This document shows, piece by piece, positions 1-7,466 of a stretch of 25,192 nucleotides of DNA. Both the position numbers and the translations under genes were made by a program. The notes under the pieces were generated by a model. It ran no database searches and was not told the origin of the DNA. It saw only the letters and a program-made list of their open reading frames with translations. Each line of letters opens with the position of its first letter. The stretch's first letter is position 1. The stretch is from a virus. Where the stretch lies: positions 1 through 25,192 of IMG/VR virus record IMGVR_UViG_3300031758_000532. One strand, written 5' to 3'.

Positions 1-882
1 TTCTTCAAGATTTAATTCATACTCATAATTTGTTATTGGTTTTATGAAAGAACTTGAAGGAACTAAAGTAGAATATCCAAGACCAGCATCCCAGTATTCA
101 TAATAATATGCAGAATCTCCACTTTGGTTTATAAAATTTGAAGTTAAACTAAAGATAACTTGTTCTCTTCTTGATGTTGATAGTACTGGTTTAATAATAT
201 TGGGTATCTCTGGAAGTTCATAAGTAAATCCATTGAAGTAAACTTCATTAACTATGTGTTGTCCGTTATACTCTCTTTCTGATACTCCATCTATAGTGAC
301 TTGACTTCCTGGAGAAATATTTGGTATTTGATTTTCCATAAACACCGTCACAGTTTTACTTGGAGTTAATTCATCAGCACCTTCTGTTGCAGATATATTA
401 GTAATAGATGAGTTAATTGCTTCAATAAAGTTTCCGTTAGTTTTCCAAGTAGGATTATCTTTACTAATTTGGATACCACCTTTAAGAACTGTAATACCTA
501 AAGAATTCTTAATCTCTTCAGTTTCATAATGATGAACACCATTGTATAGATTATCATAAGAACCATAACGATCTAACATTACTTGATCAAAAGTTCTCTG
601 AGTCATTGGCCATTCTGATTGAATATTCAGAATATTATTTGAAAGAAGAACTACCCAATCTAAAGTCTCATCATTATAAAACTTATAAGCAACATTATCA
701 GGTCTTTCATCACCAATAATTGAATACTTTTCAAAGAATTGGAGATTAGCAAAAATATCTTCTCTTAATTTTCCACGCTTGAAAAGATTTTTGACTGGAA
801 TATATTCAGAGATATATTTGTCTCCTGGATTTCTGGAGACGTATTCAAAGTTAGGAACTTGTCTGAAGTATGGTTTAGTCAT
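1..882 (-). CDS. gp53: Baseplate wedge subunit gp53 (T4-like), 3' end cut off by window
   Basis: The minus frame is open from the ATG at 882 to the window edge (294 codons, no stop), so the C-terminus is missing. The protein begins MTKPYFRQVPNFEYVSRNPG. A region around residues 25-90 matches the gp53 pattern: an early aromatic-rich stretch, then FFEKYSIIGDERPDNVAYKF and DWVVLLSNNILNIQSEWPMT, where gp53 proteins describe a short N-terminal domain with a 'WVLL.NN' core. In T4, gp53 is a wedge subunit that helps join six wedges around the hub; this function is family knowledge. The start lies 1 base after the gp48 stop (884-886), so the two are probably translationally coupled. No strong ribosome binding site is seen. 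The visible part is already longer than T4 gp53 (about 196 residues), which suggests a cyanophage-type C-terminal extension. Confidence 0.82.
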   Translation of the reverse strand, partial: MTKPYFRQVPNFEYVSRNPGDKYISEYIPVKNLFKRGKLREDIFANLQFFEKYSIIGDERPDNVAYKFYNDETLDWVVLLSNNILNIQSEWPMTQRTFDQVMLDRYGSYDNLYNGVHHYETEEIKNSLGITVLKGGIQISKDNPTWKTNGNFIEAINSSITNISATEGADELTPSKTVTVFMENQIPNISPGSQVTIDGVSEREYNGQHIVNEVYFNGFTYELPEIPNIIKPVLSTSRREQVIFSLTSNFINQSGDSAYYYEYWDAGLGYSTLVPSSSFIKPITNYEYELNLEE

Positions 883-883
883 T

Positions 884-2221
884 TTAGTAACCTATTGGAT
901 GCGATGCTGCTGGTATTGCTGCATAATCAGTATCATATATTGGAGTAAGTTCTTGGAATTGAAGAGATATTGTATATGCAACCATAGTTCCATCTTCATA
1001 GGTTGCATATGTTCCAAGAGGAGTATAATCAACAGAACAGTTTGTAAGAGCACACTCTTTAATTAAATTTAATCCTGGATGTGGAGTTGATGTTCCATAT
1101 TGATATTCAATCTTAAAAACATTTGGTGCTTTTAAAAATAAACCAGTAGTTTCTTGGCGAGTAGCCATATGATATTTAAAATATTTAATGATTTTTTTTA
1201 CTTGCTCTGCTTCTGGTTTTTCTCTTGCAGACATTTTAAACTGAAAACTAAAAGGTCTTAGTTGAGGACCTTGGAAAAGAAGTTCAAGGTTTGGATTGAG
1301 AACAATATTATCAGTTCTTGCAAGTACATTATTAATACCTGCTGCTTGTCCTGCAAGGTATCTTCCAAATTTTCCTCCTTCCTTTCTAAGTTTTCCTTGA
1401 ATTTGACCTGCTAGATCACCAACTTTGTTTCCTAATTCTTGACCAGTATCCGATTGCATTAAATTTATTGATGCATTGTATAAGGCAGCATCAATTGCAT
1501 TTACACTATCAGGACCCCAATCAACACTATTTTGGTCACTAATTCCTGCCTGAATTGCTAAGAACACCGGACCATCTACACTTTCATAATTTCTTTGTCC
1601 AAATTTAAAGTTTAGATTTATTTCAGATGATACTTGACTTTGACCAGTTCTTGGTAGTATTTTATATGCTTGAAACTTAATTCTGTCTTGAGTTGATTTT
1701 CTATTAAGAGGATAAGTTAGTCCAGAGTCTGGTGCTATTTTAAGTTGTTTACCTGTAGTTACTGTTTCAATTGATGGAACTGTTTCTGTTTTTCCTGTTG
1801 GTATTGCTGCTTGCTGATCTGGACCTTGTGGTGTTGGTGAAGTTGGTGTAATACCTTTTGATTGTGCTGTTGTTGATAAAATACCATTCATTTGAGTTTT
1901 AACTTGTTCAGTAGTTGTTCCATCCCAACTACCTCGGCCAGCTGCTAGTTCTTGAAGACTATTAAATTGTCGTGGACTTTGTGTTCCGTCTTGAACTCTA
2001 TAAGTTATTTTACCATCAGTCTGAATTGCATATTCAAGATTTTTGATATTAAAATTAGTTGAAGTACTATTTGGAAAAACTTTAACATAACCCGATGGAT
2101 TATTTTCGGTTATTGTAGTAAGTGGATTTTTGCCATTTATATTATATGTTGAACTTATAACACCTACTCCCGTTCCAATATTTGGCGAAGATACTTGCCA
2201 AGTATAGTTTTGTCCCGCCAT
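884..2221 (-). CDS. gp48: Baseplate tail-tube cap protein gp48 (T4-like)
   Basis: A 445-residue protein. Its C-terminal third, roughly residues 310-435, is the recognisable part: NPNLELLFQGPQLRPFSFQF, then KMSAREKPEAEQVKKII, an internal YGTSTPHPGLN segment, and near the end YTISLQFQELTPIYDTDY. The 'FQEL.PIY..DY' ending is typical of gp48-type tail-tube junction proteins. In T4, gp48 sits on gp54 and starts or caps tube polymerisation on the baseplate. The middle (about 110-150) is rich in T, Q, P and S and looks like a flexible insert. A strong Shine-Dalgarno at 2228-2235 supports this start. It lies between the 129-residue protein and gp53 in the minus-strand block. gp54 is a related fold and a possible confusion, but a better gp54 candidate starts at 3165. 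Confidence 0.82.
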   Translation of the reverse strand: MAGQNYTWQVSSPNIGTGVGVISSTYNINGKNPLTTITENNPSGYVKVFPNSTSTNFNIKNLEYAIQTDGKITYRVQDGTQSPRQFNSLQELAAGRGSWDGTTTEQVKTQMNGILSTTAQSKGITPTSPTPQGPDQQAAIPTGKTETVPSIETVTTGKQLKIAPDSGLTYPLNRKSTQDRIKFQAYKILPRTGQSQVSSEINLNFKFGQRNYESVDGPVFLAIQAGISDQNSVDWGPDSVNAIDAALYNASINLMQSDTGQELGNKVGDLAGQIQGKLRKEGGKFGRYLAGQAAGINNVLARTDNIVLNPNLELLFQGPQLRPFSFQFKMSAREKPEAEQVKKIIKYFKYHMATRQETTGLFLKAPNVFKIEYQYGTSTPHPGLNLIKECALTNCSVDYTPLGTYATYEDGTMVAYTISLQFQELTPIYDTDYAAIPAASHPIGY

Positions 2222-2227
2222 CAGAAC

Positions 2228-2235
2228 TCCTCCTT
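2228..2235 (-). promoter_or_regulatory. Strong ribosome binding site for gp48
   Basis: On the minus strand the sequence AAGGAGGA lies 6 bases upstream of the ATG at 2219-2221. It is the strongest Shine-Dalgarno in the minus block and fixes the gp48 start. Confidence 0.75.
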
Positions 2236-2296
2236 ACTTACAAGAGGATTAAGTATCTCAATTATTTGTAGAGTATGAGACATTGATAAGGAGTTT

Positions 2297-2686
2297 TTAT
2301 TTATTTAGACGGAATTTTCCATACTGCAATGAAATTAATTCATCTAACTCATTATACTTAACAACGTGAAGTTTTCCTGCAACTTCTTCCCAGGTGTATT
2401 GTCTTGATTGTCTCCAATGAAAATTCATACCTTTGAACCCCCATTTCTCTAAGGAAGTACAAGCAATCAATGGATGTTGGTCATACTCAATCTCTGGTGT
2501 CTTTGGGTTATAAAGAAAGGTATAAAACTTTCCTGGTTCTGGATACAAGACTTCTTCCTTAAAAATATCCATAATGATTAGCATAATATCTTCAGGATCG
2601 GAGACACCTTCTCTTTCAATTCTCCGAAAAAGTTCTTTGGTTCTTACAGTTCCTGTTCCTACGTACTTACCAAAACCTTCCGACAT
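2297..2686 (-). CDS. Unknown 129-residue protein between gp4 and gp48
   Basis: I do not recognise a family. The 129-residue product starts MSEGFGKYVGTGTVRTKELF and is a compact mixed-charge soluble protein with many aromatic residues (YPEPGKFYTFLYNPKTPEIEY, then HWRQSRQYTWEEVAGK). No signal peptide or membrane segment is seen. Its ATG overlaps the gp4 stop by one base (TGATG at 2684-2688), and a purine-rich GAGGAG lies upstream on the minus strand, so it is translationally coupled to gp4. The position between head-completion and tail-tube genes suggests a role in virion assembly, perhaps head-tail joining or baseplate. That is inference from location only. Confidence 0.8.
   Translation of the reverse strand: MSEGFGKYVGTGTVRTKELFRRIEREGVSDPEDIMLIIMDIFKEEVLYPEPGKFYTFLYNPKTPEIEYDQHPLIACTSLEKWGFKGMNFHWRQSRQYTWEEVAGKLHVVKYNELDELISLQYGKFRLNK
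2298..2305 (-). promoter_or_regulatory. Possible T4-type late promoter before gp48
   Basis: The minus strand reads AATAAATA here, one base from the T4 late element TATAAATA. It is 77 bases upstream of the gp48 ATG, leaving an untranslated leader. It overlaps the last codons (N, K, stop) of the preceding gene, which could produce this string by chance. It is the only visible candidate for separate expression of gp48-gp53. Confidence 0.35.
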
Positions 2687-3126
2687 CAGTTAAACAACTC
2701 CTCTTCTGTGATGACTTTGAATTCTATCATCCTATCCTTACAAAACTCTTCTGCTGCTTTCCACTTTGCTTGATTAACTGCATAAGTTTTGCATTCATAC
2801 AAGTATGATTTAGTCACTCTTGATTTTTGTTTTGGTGGAACTGTTTGTTTCTTTGGTTTCACTTCAATTACATAAGTCTTTATTTTTCCAGATTGTTCTT
2901 TAACTTTAATTAAGTAATCTGGAAAATAACGATGTGGTCTACCATCCACAGGAGACACATAACCTATACAAAATTCTTCCGATGCCCAAGATATAATGCT
3001 TGGATTATGGTCACAGTAATAACAAAATTTGCGTTCCCAACTGCTTCTGCAAATGATGTTGTTCGCATCACCTTGATATTTTTCTGGATAAGATGGTTTG
3101 TAGATACTCTTAATGCTTTCCGCCAT
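2686..3126 (-). CDS. gp4: Head completion protein gp4-like, PD-(D/E)xK nuclease fold
   Basis: Using the ATG at 3126 the product is 146 residues. The open frame extends to an ATG at 3192, but the late promoter at 3156-3164 would lie inside that longer form, so the 3126 start (MAESIKSIYKPSY) is preferred; an ATG at 3135 is also possible. The sequence has the nuclease-like set RSSWERKF (E31), YFPDYLI (D70) and YVIEVKPKKQ (E88, K90), matching a PD-(D/E)xK active site. T4 gp4 family proteins act late in head completion after DNA packaging; the nuclease-like fold is known for relatives such as TnsA-like proteins. It is the first gene of the minus-strand late block. Four cysteines cluster around residues 26-53 (C26, C35, C38, C53). 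Confidence 0.78.
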   Translation of the reverse strand: MAESIKSIYKPSYPEKYQGDANNIICRSSWERKFCYYCDHNPSIISWASEEFCIGYVSPVDGRPHRYFPDYLIKVKEQSGKIKTYVIEVKPKKQTVPPKQKSRVTKSYLYECKTYAVNQAKWKAAEEFCKDRMIEFKVITEEELFN

Positions 3127-3155
3127 TTCCAGCATACATAATATAACAGTAAAAG

Positions 3156-3164
3156 TATTTATAG
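3156..3164 (-). promoter_or_regulatory. T4-type late promoter for the gp4-gp48-gp53 block
   Basis: The minus strand reads CTATAAATA, an exact match to the T4 late element TATAAATA with the preceding C often seen in cyanophage late promoters. It lies about 30 bases upstream of the gp4 ATG at 3126 and nowhere in a plus-strand gene, since gp54 begins at 3165. T4 gp55-type sigma factors recognise this single element without a -35 box. Confidence 0.75.
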
Positions 3165-4250
3165 ATGACTGTACGATTATCAGTCGATTCATTTATACCT
3201 TCCTCTTATGGAAATGAGAAACCAGGATATTATGGACCTCCAACTCCAGGTACAGAAACTGCACCATTTCCAGCACCAGGAGTTCCACAAGTTCCAACTC
3301 AAACCACATCAGGAACAGGAACAAGTCCTGGTAATGGATTTCCGTCTTCAAGTACAACAGGACCATCATCTCCTGCACCAAAAAATTATAGTGCTGGAAT
3401 TGATTTAAAATCGAGACTACTTCAACCAGCACTTACAACACATTATCAAGTTTGGATTAGTTTAGAAAAATTTCGAAATTTTCCAAGTATATTTGACGGT
3501 ACTTTATATGATTTTATGGGAAAATTAGATTCAAGACTTCCAGGATCTAGTGAACTTTTATTGATAAGTTGTTCTGAAGCATCATTACCCGGATCATCAT
3601 TAACCACTCAAGAGTTAAATGATGATTATACTGGAATTACACAGAGACATGCATATAGAAGACTTTATGATGATCGCATAGATTTTACTTTTTATGTAAA
3701 TCAAACATATGATCAGATTAGATTTTTTGAAAGGTGGATACAATTTATTTCCGGCGAACAAATATCTACAAATGAAGAGAATCATTTTATTAGATTTAAA
3801 TTTCCACAAACTTACAAAACAACTATTTTTATTGATAAATTTGAAAGAAATGCACAAAGAAATGTAGGAAAAGATAAAGAAACGAATGGACCTCACACTG
3901 GAGCAAAATTATCATATGAGTTTATTAATGCATTTCCAATTTCTATAAATTCAATGCCTGTTTCTTATGATAGTTCGCAATTACTCAAATGCACTGTTGC
4001 TTTTTCTTATGATAGATATCTTATGAAAAATATAAGTGTTGTAAGCACAGAAACTGAACCATCACAAACGCCAGCTACTGGGGTTCCAAATCTTTCTAGC
4101 GCACAAATAATAGGAGAGTCACAAACGCGACCATTTGATCTTGACTATCAACTTGCACCTGTTCCTGGACAATTTACTGTTCCACCCGGTCAGGGAGGAG
4201 ATGCAGACTTATTTGGTGGAATTGGTGTTAGGAACCCGGTAGTGAGGTAA
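3165..4250 (+). CDS. gp54: Baseplate tail-tube initiator gp54 (T4-like)
   Basis: A 361-residue protein. Residues about 15-75 are a low-complexity P/T/S/G-rich linker (PPTPGTETAPFPAPGVPQVP and similar). The folded part starts near YSAGIDLKSRLLQPALTTHY and carries the tube-initiator pattern: SELLLISCSEASLPGSSLTT, then a YRRLYDDRIDFTFYVNQTYD segment, FFERWIQFISGE, and near the end FINAFPISINSMPVSYDSSQ followed by LLKCTVAFSYDRY. The 'P.SIN..P.SYD......TV.F.YDRY' form is shared by gp54 and tail-tube proteins. It should sit on the hub and start tube polymerisation, with gp48 stacked above. The start has no Shine-Dalgarno and lies right beside the opposite-strand promoter, so the true start is less certain than the gene. 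Confidence 0.78.
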   Translation: MTVRLSVDSFIPSSYGNEKPGYYGPPTPGTETAPFPAPGVPQVPTQTTSGTGTSPGNGFPSSSTTGPSSPAPKNYSAGIDLKSRLLQPALTTHYQVWISLEKFRNFPSIFDGTLYDFMGKLDSRLPGSSELLLISCSEASLPGSSLTTQELNDDYTGITQRHAYRRLYDDRIDFTFYVNQTYDQIRFFERWIQFISGEQISTNEENHFIRFKFPQTYKTTIFIDKFERNAQRNVGKDKETNGPHTGAKLSYEFINAFPISINSMPVSYDSSQLLKCTVAFSYDRYLMKNISVVSTETEPSQTPATGVPNLSSAQIIGESQTRPFDLDYQLAPVPGQFTVPPGQGGDADLFGGIGVRNPVVR

Positions 4251-4256
4251 TAAATA
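4248..4256 (+). promoter_or_regulatory. Likely late promoter for gp26 and the hub operon
   Basis: TAATAAATA overlaps the stop codon of gp54 and ends 27 bases before the gp26 ATG. It fits the cyanophage-type late form NATAAATA. A Shine-Dalgarno-like TAGGAT follows at 4275-4280. It is a plausible start for the long hub operon that runs to about 17915. Confidence 0.55.
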
Positions 4257-4283
4257 GTCACACTGAAACTTTTATAGGATATT

Positions 4284-5003
4284 ATGCCTTTACCTAAAAT
4301 TTCTACACCAACTTATGAACTTGAGTTGCCTTCAACTGGACAAACAATTAAGTACAGACCTTTTCTTGTAAAAGAAGAAAAACTACTAGTCATTGCATTG
4401 GAGTCTGAAGATACAAAACAGATTACTAATGCGATTAAAACTGTTATTAAAAATTGTATTGAGACAAAAGGAATTAAAGTAGAATCACTTCCAACTTTTG
4501 ATATTGAATTTCTTTTCTTGAATATTCGCGGAAAGTCAGTGGGAGAGGAAATCGAGGTTAATATCATCTGTCCTGACGATGGTGAAACTCAAGTTCCTGT
4601 GAAAATTAATGTAGACGATATTAAAGTTCAAAAAAATCCAGACCATAATAAGCAAATTAAACTTGATGATTCAATTATGATGGAAATGAAGTATCCATCA
4701 CTTGATCAGTTTATTAAGAGTAACTTTGATCTTTCTGCTGATAATACAATGGATCAATCATTTGATTTGATCTCATCTTGTATTGATAAAATTTATACAG
4801 AAGATGAGGTATGGTCTACTTCTGATGTAACTAAAAAAGAATTGGTTGAGTTTTTGGACCAAATGAATTCCTCACAGTTCAAAGAGATTGAAAAGTTCTT
4901 TGAGACGATGCCTAAACTATCTCATAAAATTAAAATTAAAAATCCAGTGACTGAAGTTGAAAGTGAAGTGACGTTAGAGGGTCTCTCAAGTTTTTTCGAA
5001 TAG
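4284..5003 (+). CDS. gp26: Baseplate hub assembly protein gp26-like (T4_baseplate family); N-terminal part of a possible frameshift chaperone
   Basis: A 239-residue protein starting MPLPKISTPTYELELPSTGQ, followed by IKYRPFLVKEEKLLVIALES, the hallmark opening of the phage T4 baseplate (gp26) family. The middle contains DIEFLFLNIRGKSVGEEIEV and a Cys-containing strand pair (NIICPDDGETQVPVKI); the C-terminal half is helical and acidic. gp26 is needed for T4 hub assembly, probably as a chaperone not kept in the virion. TAGGAT at 4275-4280 supports the start. Its final codons TTT TTC GAA TAG contain an exactly phased TTTTTTC slippery site; a -1 shift would read through into the next small gene and give a protein of 299 residues. 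Close neighbours are gp54 upstream and tape-measure-like genes downstream. Confidence 0.85.
   Translation: MPLPKISTPTYELELPSTGQTIKYRPFLVKEEKLLVIALESEDTKQITNAIKTVIKNCIETKGIKVESLPTFDIEFLFLNIRGKSVGEEIEVNIICPDDGETQVPVKINVDDIKVQKNPDHNKQIKLDDSIMMEMKYPSLDQFIKSNFDLSADNTMDQSFDLISSCIDKIYTEDEVWSTSDVTKKELVEFLDQMNSSQFKEIEKFFETMPKLSHKIKIKNPVTEVESEVTLEGLSSFFE
4991..4997 (+). other. Candidate -1 ribosomal frameshift site (TTTTTTC)
   Basis: The heptamer T TTT TTC is phased so that TTT and TTC are zero-frame codons of gp26 (residues 237-238), the canonical X XXY YYZ arrangement. The gp26 stop TAG is at 5001-5003. After a one-base backward slip the reading continues TTT CGA ATA GGA ATG and enters the 5006-5182 frame without meeting a stop. 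A gp26-gp51-like fusion of 238 + 3 + 58 = 299 residues would result. A purine-rich AGGA lies just downstream; I did not identify a clear stimulatory stem-loop. Confidence 0.6.
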
Positions 5004-5014
5004 GAATGAGTCAT

Positions 5015-5182
5015 ATGGACCTGGAGAGTTACTTCAGGTTAAATTTTTCTTTGATGCAGTATCATAAATATTCATTAACAGAGATTGAAAATATGATGCC
5101 TTGGGAAAGGGACATTTATGTGATTTTGTTGAAACAGCATCTGGAAGAAGAAGAACTCAAACACCAGCAACAACAGCGATAA
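5015..5182 (+). CDS. gp51: gp51-like hub assembly chaperone, small
   Basis: A short gene of 55 residues from the ATG at 5015 (58 from the ATG at 5006). The 5015 start is preferred because AGGA at 5002-5005 is 9 bases upstream, whereas it abuts the 5006 ATG. The product has the pattern MDLESYFRLNFSLMQYHKYS, then LTEIENMMPWERDIYVILL and a charged Q-rich tail. The 'L.M..YS..EIE.M.PWERDIY...L' segment resembles the short second frames of phage tail-assembly chaperones that precede tape-measure genes, and small cyanophage proteins labelled gp51. It is much shorter than T4 gp51 (about 249 residues), so the gp51 name is only tentative. The stop TAA is immediately followed by the ATG of the next gene. 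It is in the -1 frame relative to gp26. Confidence 0.72.
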   Translation: MDLESYFRLNFSLMQYHKYSLTEIENMMPWERDIYVILLKQHLEEEELKHQQQQR

Positions 5183-7462
5183 ATGAGATCAGTATCCGAA
5201 AAAATCGATGAAAGAATTTTAAGGCTACTGGGTCTTGAGGATGTTTTCGACATCGATTATGATACTTATCTAACCCTCCTTAAAGAAGCAATTGTTGCTG
5301 GTTCAAAAAAGTTACCTCAAGAGGAACTTGCACTACTTGCAAACGAAAGAAAAAGAATTCGTGGAAAGAAAGGTAGATTTAGTCCAAAGAAAGAAAAGAT
5401 AACTGCAAGTAAAGTAGCAACAACAAAATTACTCAAAGGAACTAAAAAGACACTATCAATTGCTCCTTCATCTACAACTTCTTTAGTGGAAAGTGGTGGT
5501 TTTGATGGGATTAAAAAAACATTAGATTCTATTCTTAAAACTTTAGGATCCAAGTTTAAGTTCGATCAAAAACAAGCAGACGAAGATAGAAAAGAAAAAG
5601 AAACAGAAAAAAGAGGAAAAAGAGAATCAACATTAGAAGGATTTAAAAAAGGTGTTGCTGGAATTGTATCGACAACTAAAAAGATGTTGTCTCCATTTCA
5701 AGCAATCATTGATCGTATCTGGAGGTTTGTATTCTTCACATTACTTGGTAGAGCATTTACCAAGTTCATGGATTGGATGAGTGATAAGGAGAATCAAAAT
5801 AAATTTAATTCATTTATAGAATTTTTAACAGACCATTGGCCCGCTCTTGCAGGACTTTACATTTTATTTGGAACTGGTTTTGGAAAATTAGTTCGTGGAT
5901 TATTGAAAGGTGTAACGAGAATGATTGTTGCACTTGCAATGAGCATTCCAAAAATATTTGGATTCATTCGTAAAAATAAAAAACTTTCTTTCTTAGCATT
6001 TGCCGCAGCACCTTTAGTTAGCAGAGAAATTGGAAATTTATTTACCGATAAACCCTCTCCAGAAGCAGGATTAATACCATCATCAAATCCAGAATTAGAT
6101 CAAGCAAAACAATCTACTGATCAAGCAGCAAACACTAAAGTTCCAACACTCAATCTTGGTGGAATGATCCCTTCTTTCAAAATGGGTGGAGTGACTCCTT
6201 TTGGTGGAATGGGAGGAATGGATTTTTATGGTGGTGTTCCAATTTCCGGTGCTGGTCAAGATAATACTCTGATTGCTGCAAAAACTGGTGAAGCAATTTT
6301 AACAGAAAGAGATCAACAAGATATTGGTCAAAGATATATTGATAGAACTACTGGACAACCTTTAAACATTCCTCAGTATCTTGCAGGAAGAAAACCAGGA
6401 TCTGTTGCTATGAGTAATTTAAGATTTCCTGGATTTGGTGGTGGATTTTCAAGTGGTGGAATGATTTCAAAGTTTAAGGATGGGGGTATTGTTGGTGGAT
6501 CTCTCAAAAGACAATCAACAGATCTAACAAAGTCTGCATCATCTTTAATGAAAGAAAATTGGAGTTATGCATCTAGGGGTGGAGATGCAAAAAATGGATG
6601 TGCTCCTGCAATTAATGAAGTCTATAAAAGAGCGGGAATATCTGTACCTTGGGGTTCAGTTATGAGACCAAATTATGTACCAGATATTCAATCATTTTTA
6701 TCTAAAAAGTTTTTAATGGTTTCAGAAAAACAAAGAAAACCAGGTGATATTGTAATATGGAAAGATACGGGAGATCCACCTGGTAGTGGAAAAGAACCAT
6801 ATGGTCATATTGGTATAGTGATGCCAGATGGTAGAATTGCAAACAATTCAACATCTAAAGGAACTTTTAGTAATTTAAATACTCCAGAACAAGCTAGATC
6901 CTGGTGGCCTAATACTCAAAGTTTAATATATTATAGGCACCCACAAGTTAATCAATCACCAACAAAACCAAATTCAAAACCAAATTCAAAACCAAATTTA
7001 AAACCTGGTGTAGTTGGTGGTTTATTTACAAATCTTCTTGGTGGTTTATCAATCAATAAAAAACAAGGTGGAGGACTGGTTAATTCTAATACTGGTATGG
7101 ATATTAGTGGAACTGCAGATACTCAATTAACTGGACTTCAACGTGGAGAATATGTACTTCCCGTAGATACAGTGTCTCGTCTTGGGGGACCATCATTAAT
7201 TGATCGTTTGGTCGCAATGACCGACAGCAATTCTACTCCATTTAAACAAGGTGCTTTAAATAGGCCTCAAATCACTCCTTACAGTTCTTCTGGATCAGGA
7301 TCTGGTGGTATGATTACTCTTCCGCCAATTACACAGTCTACAGGAGGATCAAGAGCAAGATCAGCAGGTCTTGGTGGTGGATCAGAAGTTCCTGAGTTCT
7401 CTGCAACTGCTCCAAATAATGATAGAGCAATGAATGCAAGTATCTATGGGTTGGTGGGATAA
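5183..7462 (+). CDS. Tape-measure-like tail protein with NlpC/P60 or CHAP-type peptidase domain
   Basis: A 759-residue protein starting MRSVSEKIDERILRLLGLED. Residues about 45-165 are very basic (KRIRGKKGRFSPKKEK) and Lys/Glu-rich. Hydrophobic helices follow at about 178-195, 220-236 and 240-262, as in tape-measure proteins. Glycine-rich stretches (GGMIPSFKMGGVTPFGGMGG) and the phrases GEAILTERDQQDIG and LQRGEYVLPVDTVSRLGGPS are also common in tape-measure proteins. Residues about 458-570 form a cysteine peptidase-like domain: GCAPAINEVYKRAGIS with C473, KPGDIVIWKD, then YGHIGIVMPDG with H542. This suggests it fills the tail lumen and cuts peptide cross-links during DNA entry. It takes the place expected for T4 gp29, but sequence identity to gp29 was not seen. 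A 12-base repeat lies at 6964-6999. Confidence 0.72.
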   Translation: MRSVSEKIDERILRLLGLEDVFDIDYDTYLTLLKEAIVAGSKKLPQEELALLANERKRIRGKKGRFSPKKEKITASKVATTKLLKGTKKTLSIAPSSTTSLVESGGFDGIKKTLDSILKTLGSKFKFDQKQADEDRKEKETEKRGKRESTLEGFKKGVAGIVSTTKKMLSPFQAIIDRIWRFVFFTLLGRAFTKFMDWMSDKENQNKFNSFIEFLTDHWPALAGLYILFGTGFGKLVRGLLKGVTRMIVALAMSIPKIFGFIRKNKKLSFLAFAAAPLVSREIGNLFTDKPSPEAGLIPSSNPELDQAKQSTDQAANTKVPTLNLGGMIPSFKMGGVTPFGGMGGMDFYGGVPISGAGQDNTLIAAKTGEAILTERDQQDIGQRYIDRTTGQPLNIPQYLAGRKPGSVAMSNLRFPGFGGGFSSGGMISKFKDGGIVGGSLKRQSTDLTKSASSLMKENWSYASRGGDAKNGCAPAINEVYKRAGISVPWGSVMRPNYVPDIQSFLSKKFLMVSEKQRKPGDIVIWKDTGDPPGSGKEPYGHIGIVMPDGRIANNSTSKGTFSNLNTPEQARSWWPNTQSLIYYRHPQVNQSPTKPNSKPNSKPNLKPGVVGGLFTNLLGGLSINKKQGGGLVNSNTGMDISGTADTQLTGLQRGEYVLPVDTVSRLGGPSLIDRLVAMTDSNSTPFKQGALNRPQITPYSSSGSGSGGMITLPPITQSTGGSRARSAGLGGGSEVPEFSATAPNNDRAMNASIYGLVG
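6964..6999 (+). repeat. Three 12-bp tandem repeats (Lys-Pro-Asn-Ser)
   Basis: The unit AAAACCAAATTC occurs three times (6964-6975, 6976-6987, 6988-6999), the last with one change. It encodes the KPNS linker that follows the peptidase domain in the 759-residue protein. The repeat keeps the reading frame, so copy-number change would only alter linker length. Confidence 0.85.
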
Positions 7463-7466
7463 GTAA

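Noticed and set aside
779-1066. 95-codon plus-strand open frame across the gp53-gp48 junction
   Set aside because: It overlaps two well-supported minus-strand genes, and its Cys/Ile/Tyr-rich product looks like an antisense shadow.
3193-3432. Opposite-strand and shifted open frames over the P/T/S-rich start of gp54
   Set aside because: They arise from the low-complexity repeat composition; both are Leu- or Gln-rich with no start signals.
5062-5070. TCATAAATA, a late-promoter-like string 113 bases before the first tape-measure-like gene
   Set aside because: It encodes the conserved His-Lys-Tyr of the gp51-like protein, so coding alone explains it; no separate leader or other support is seen.
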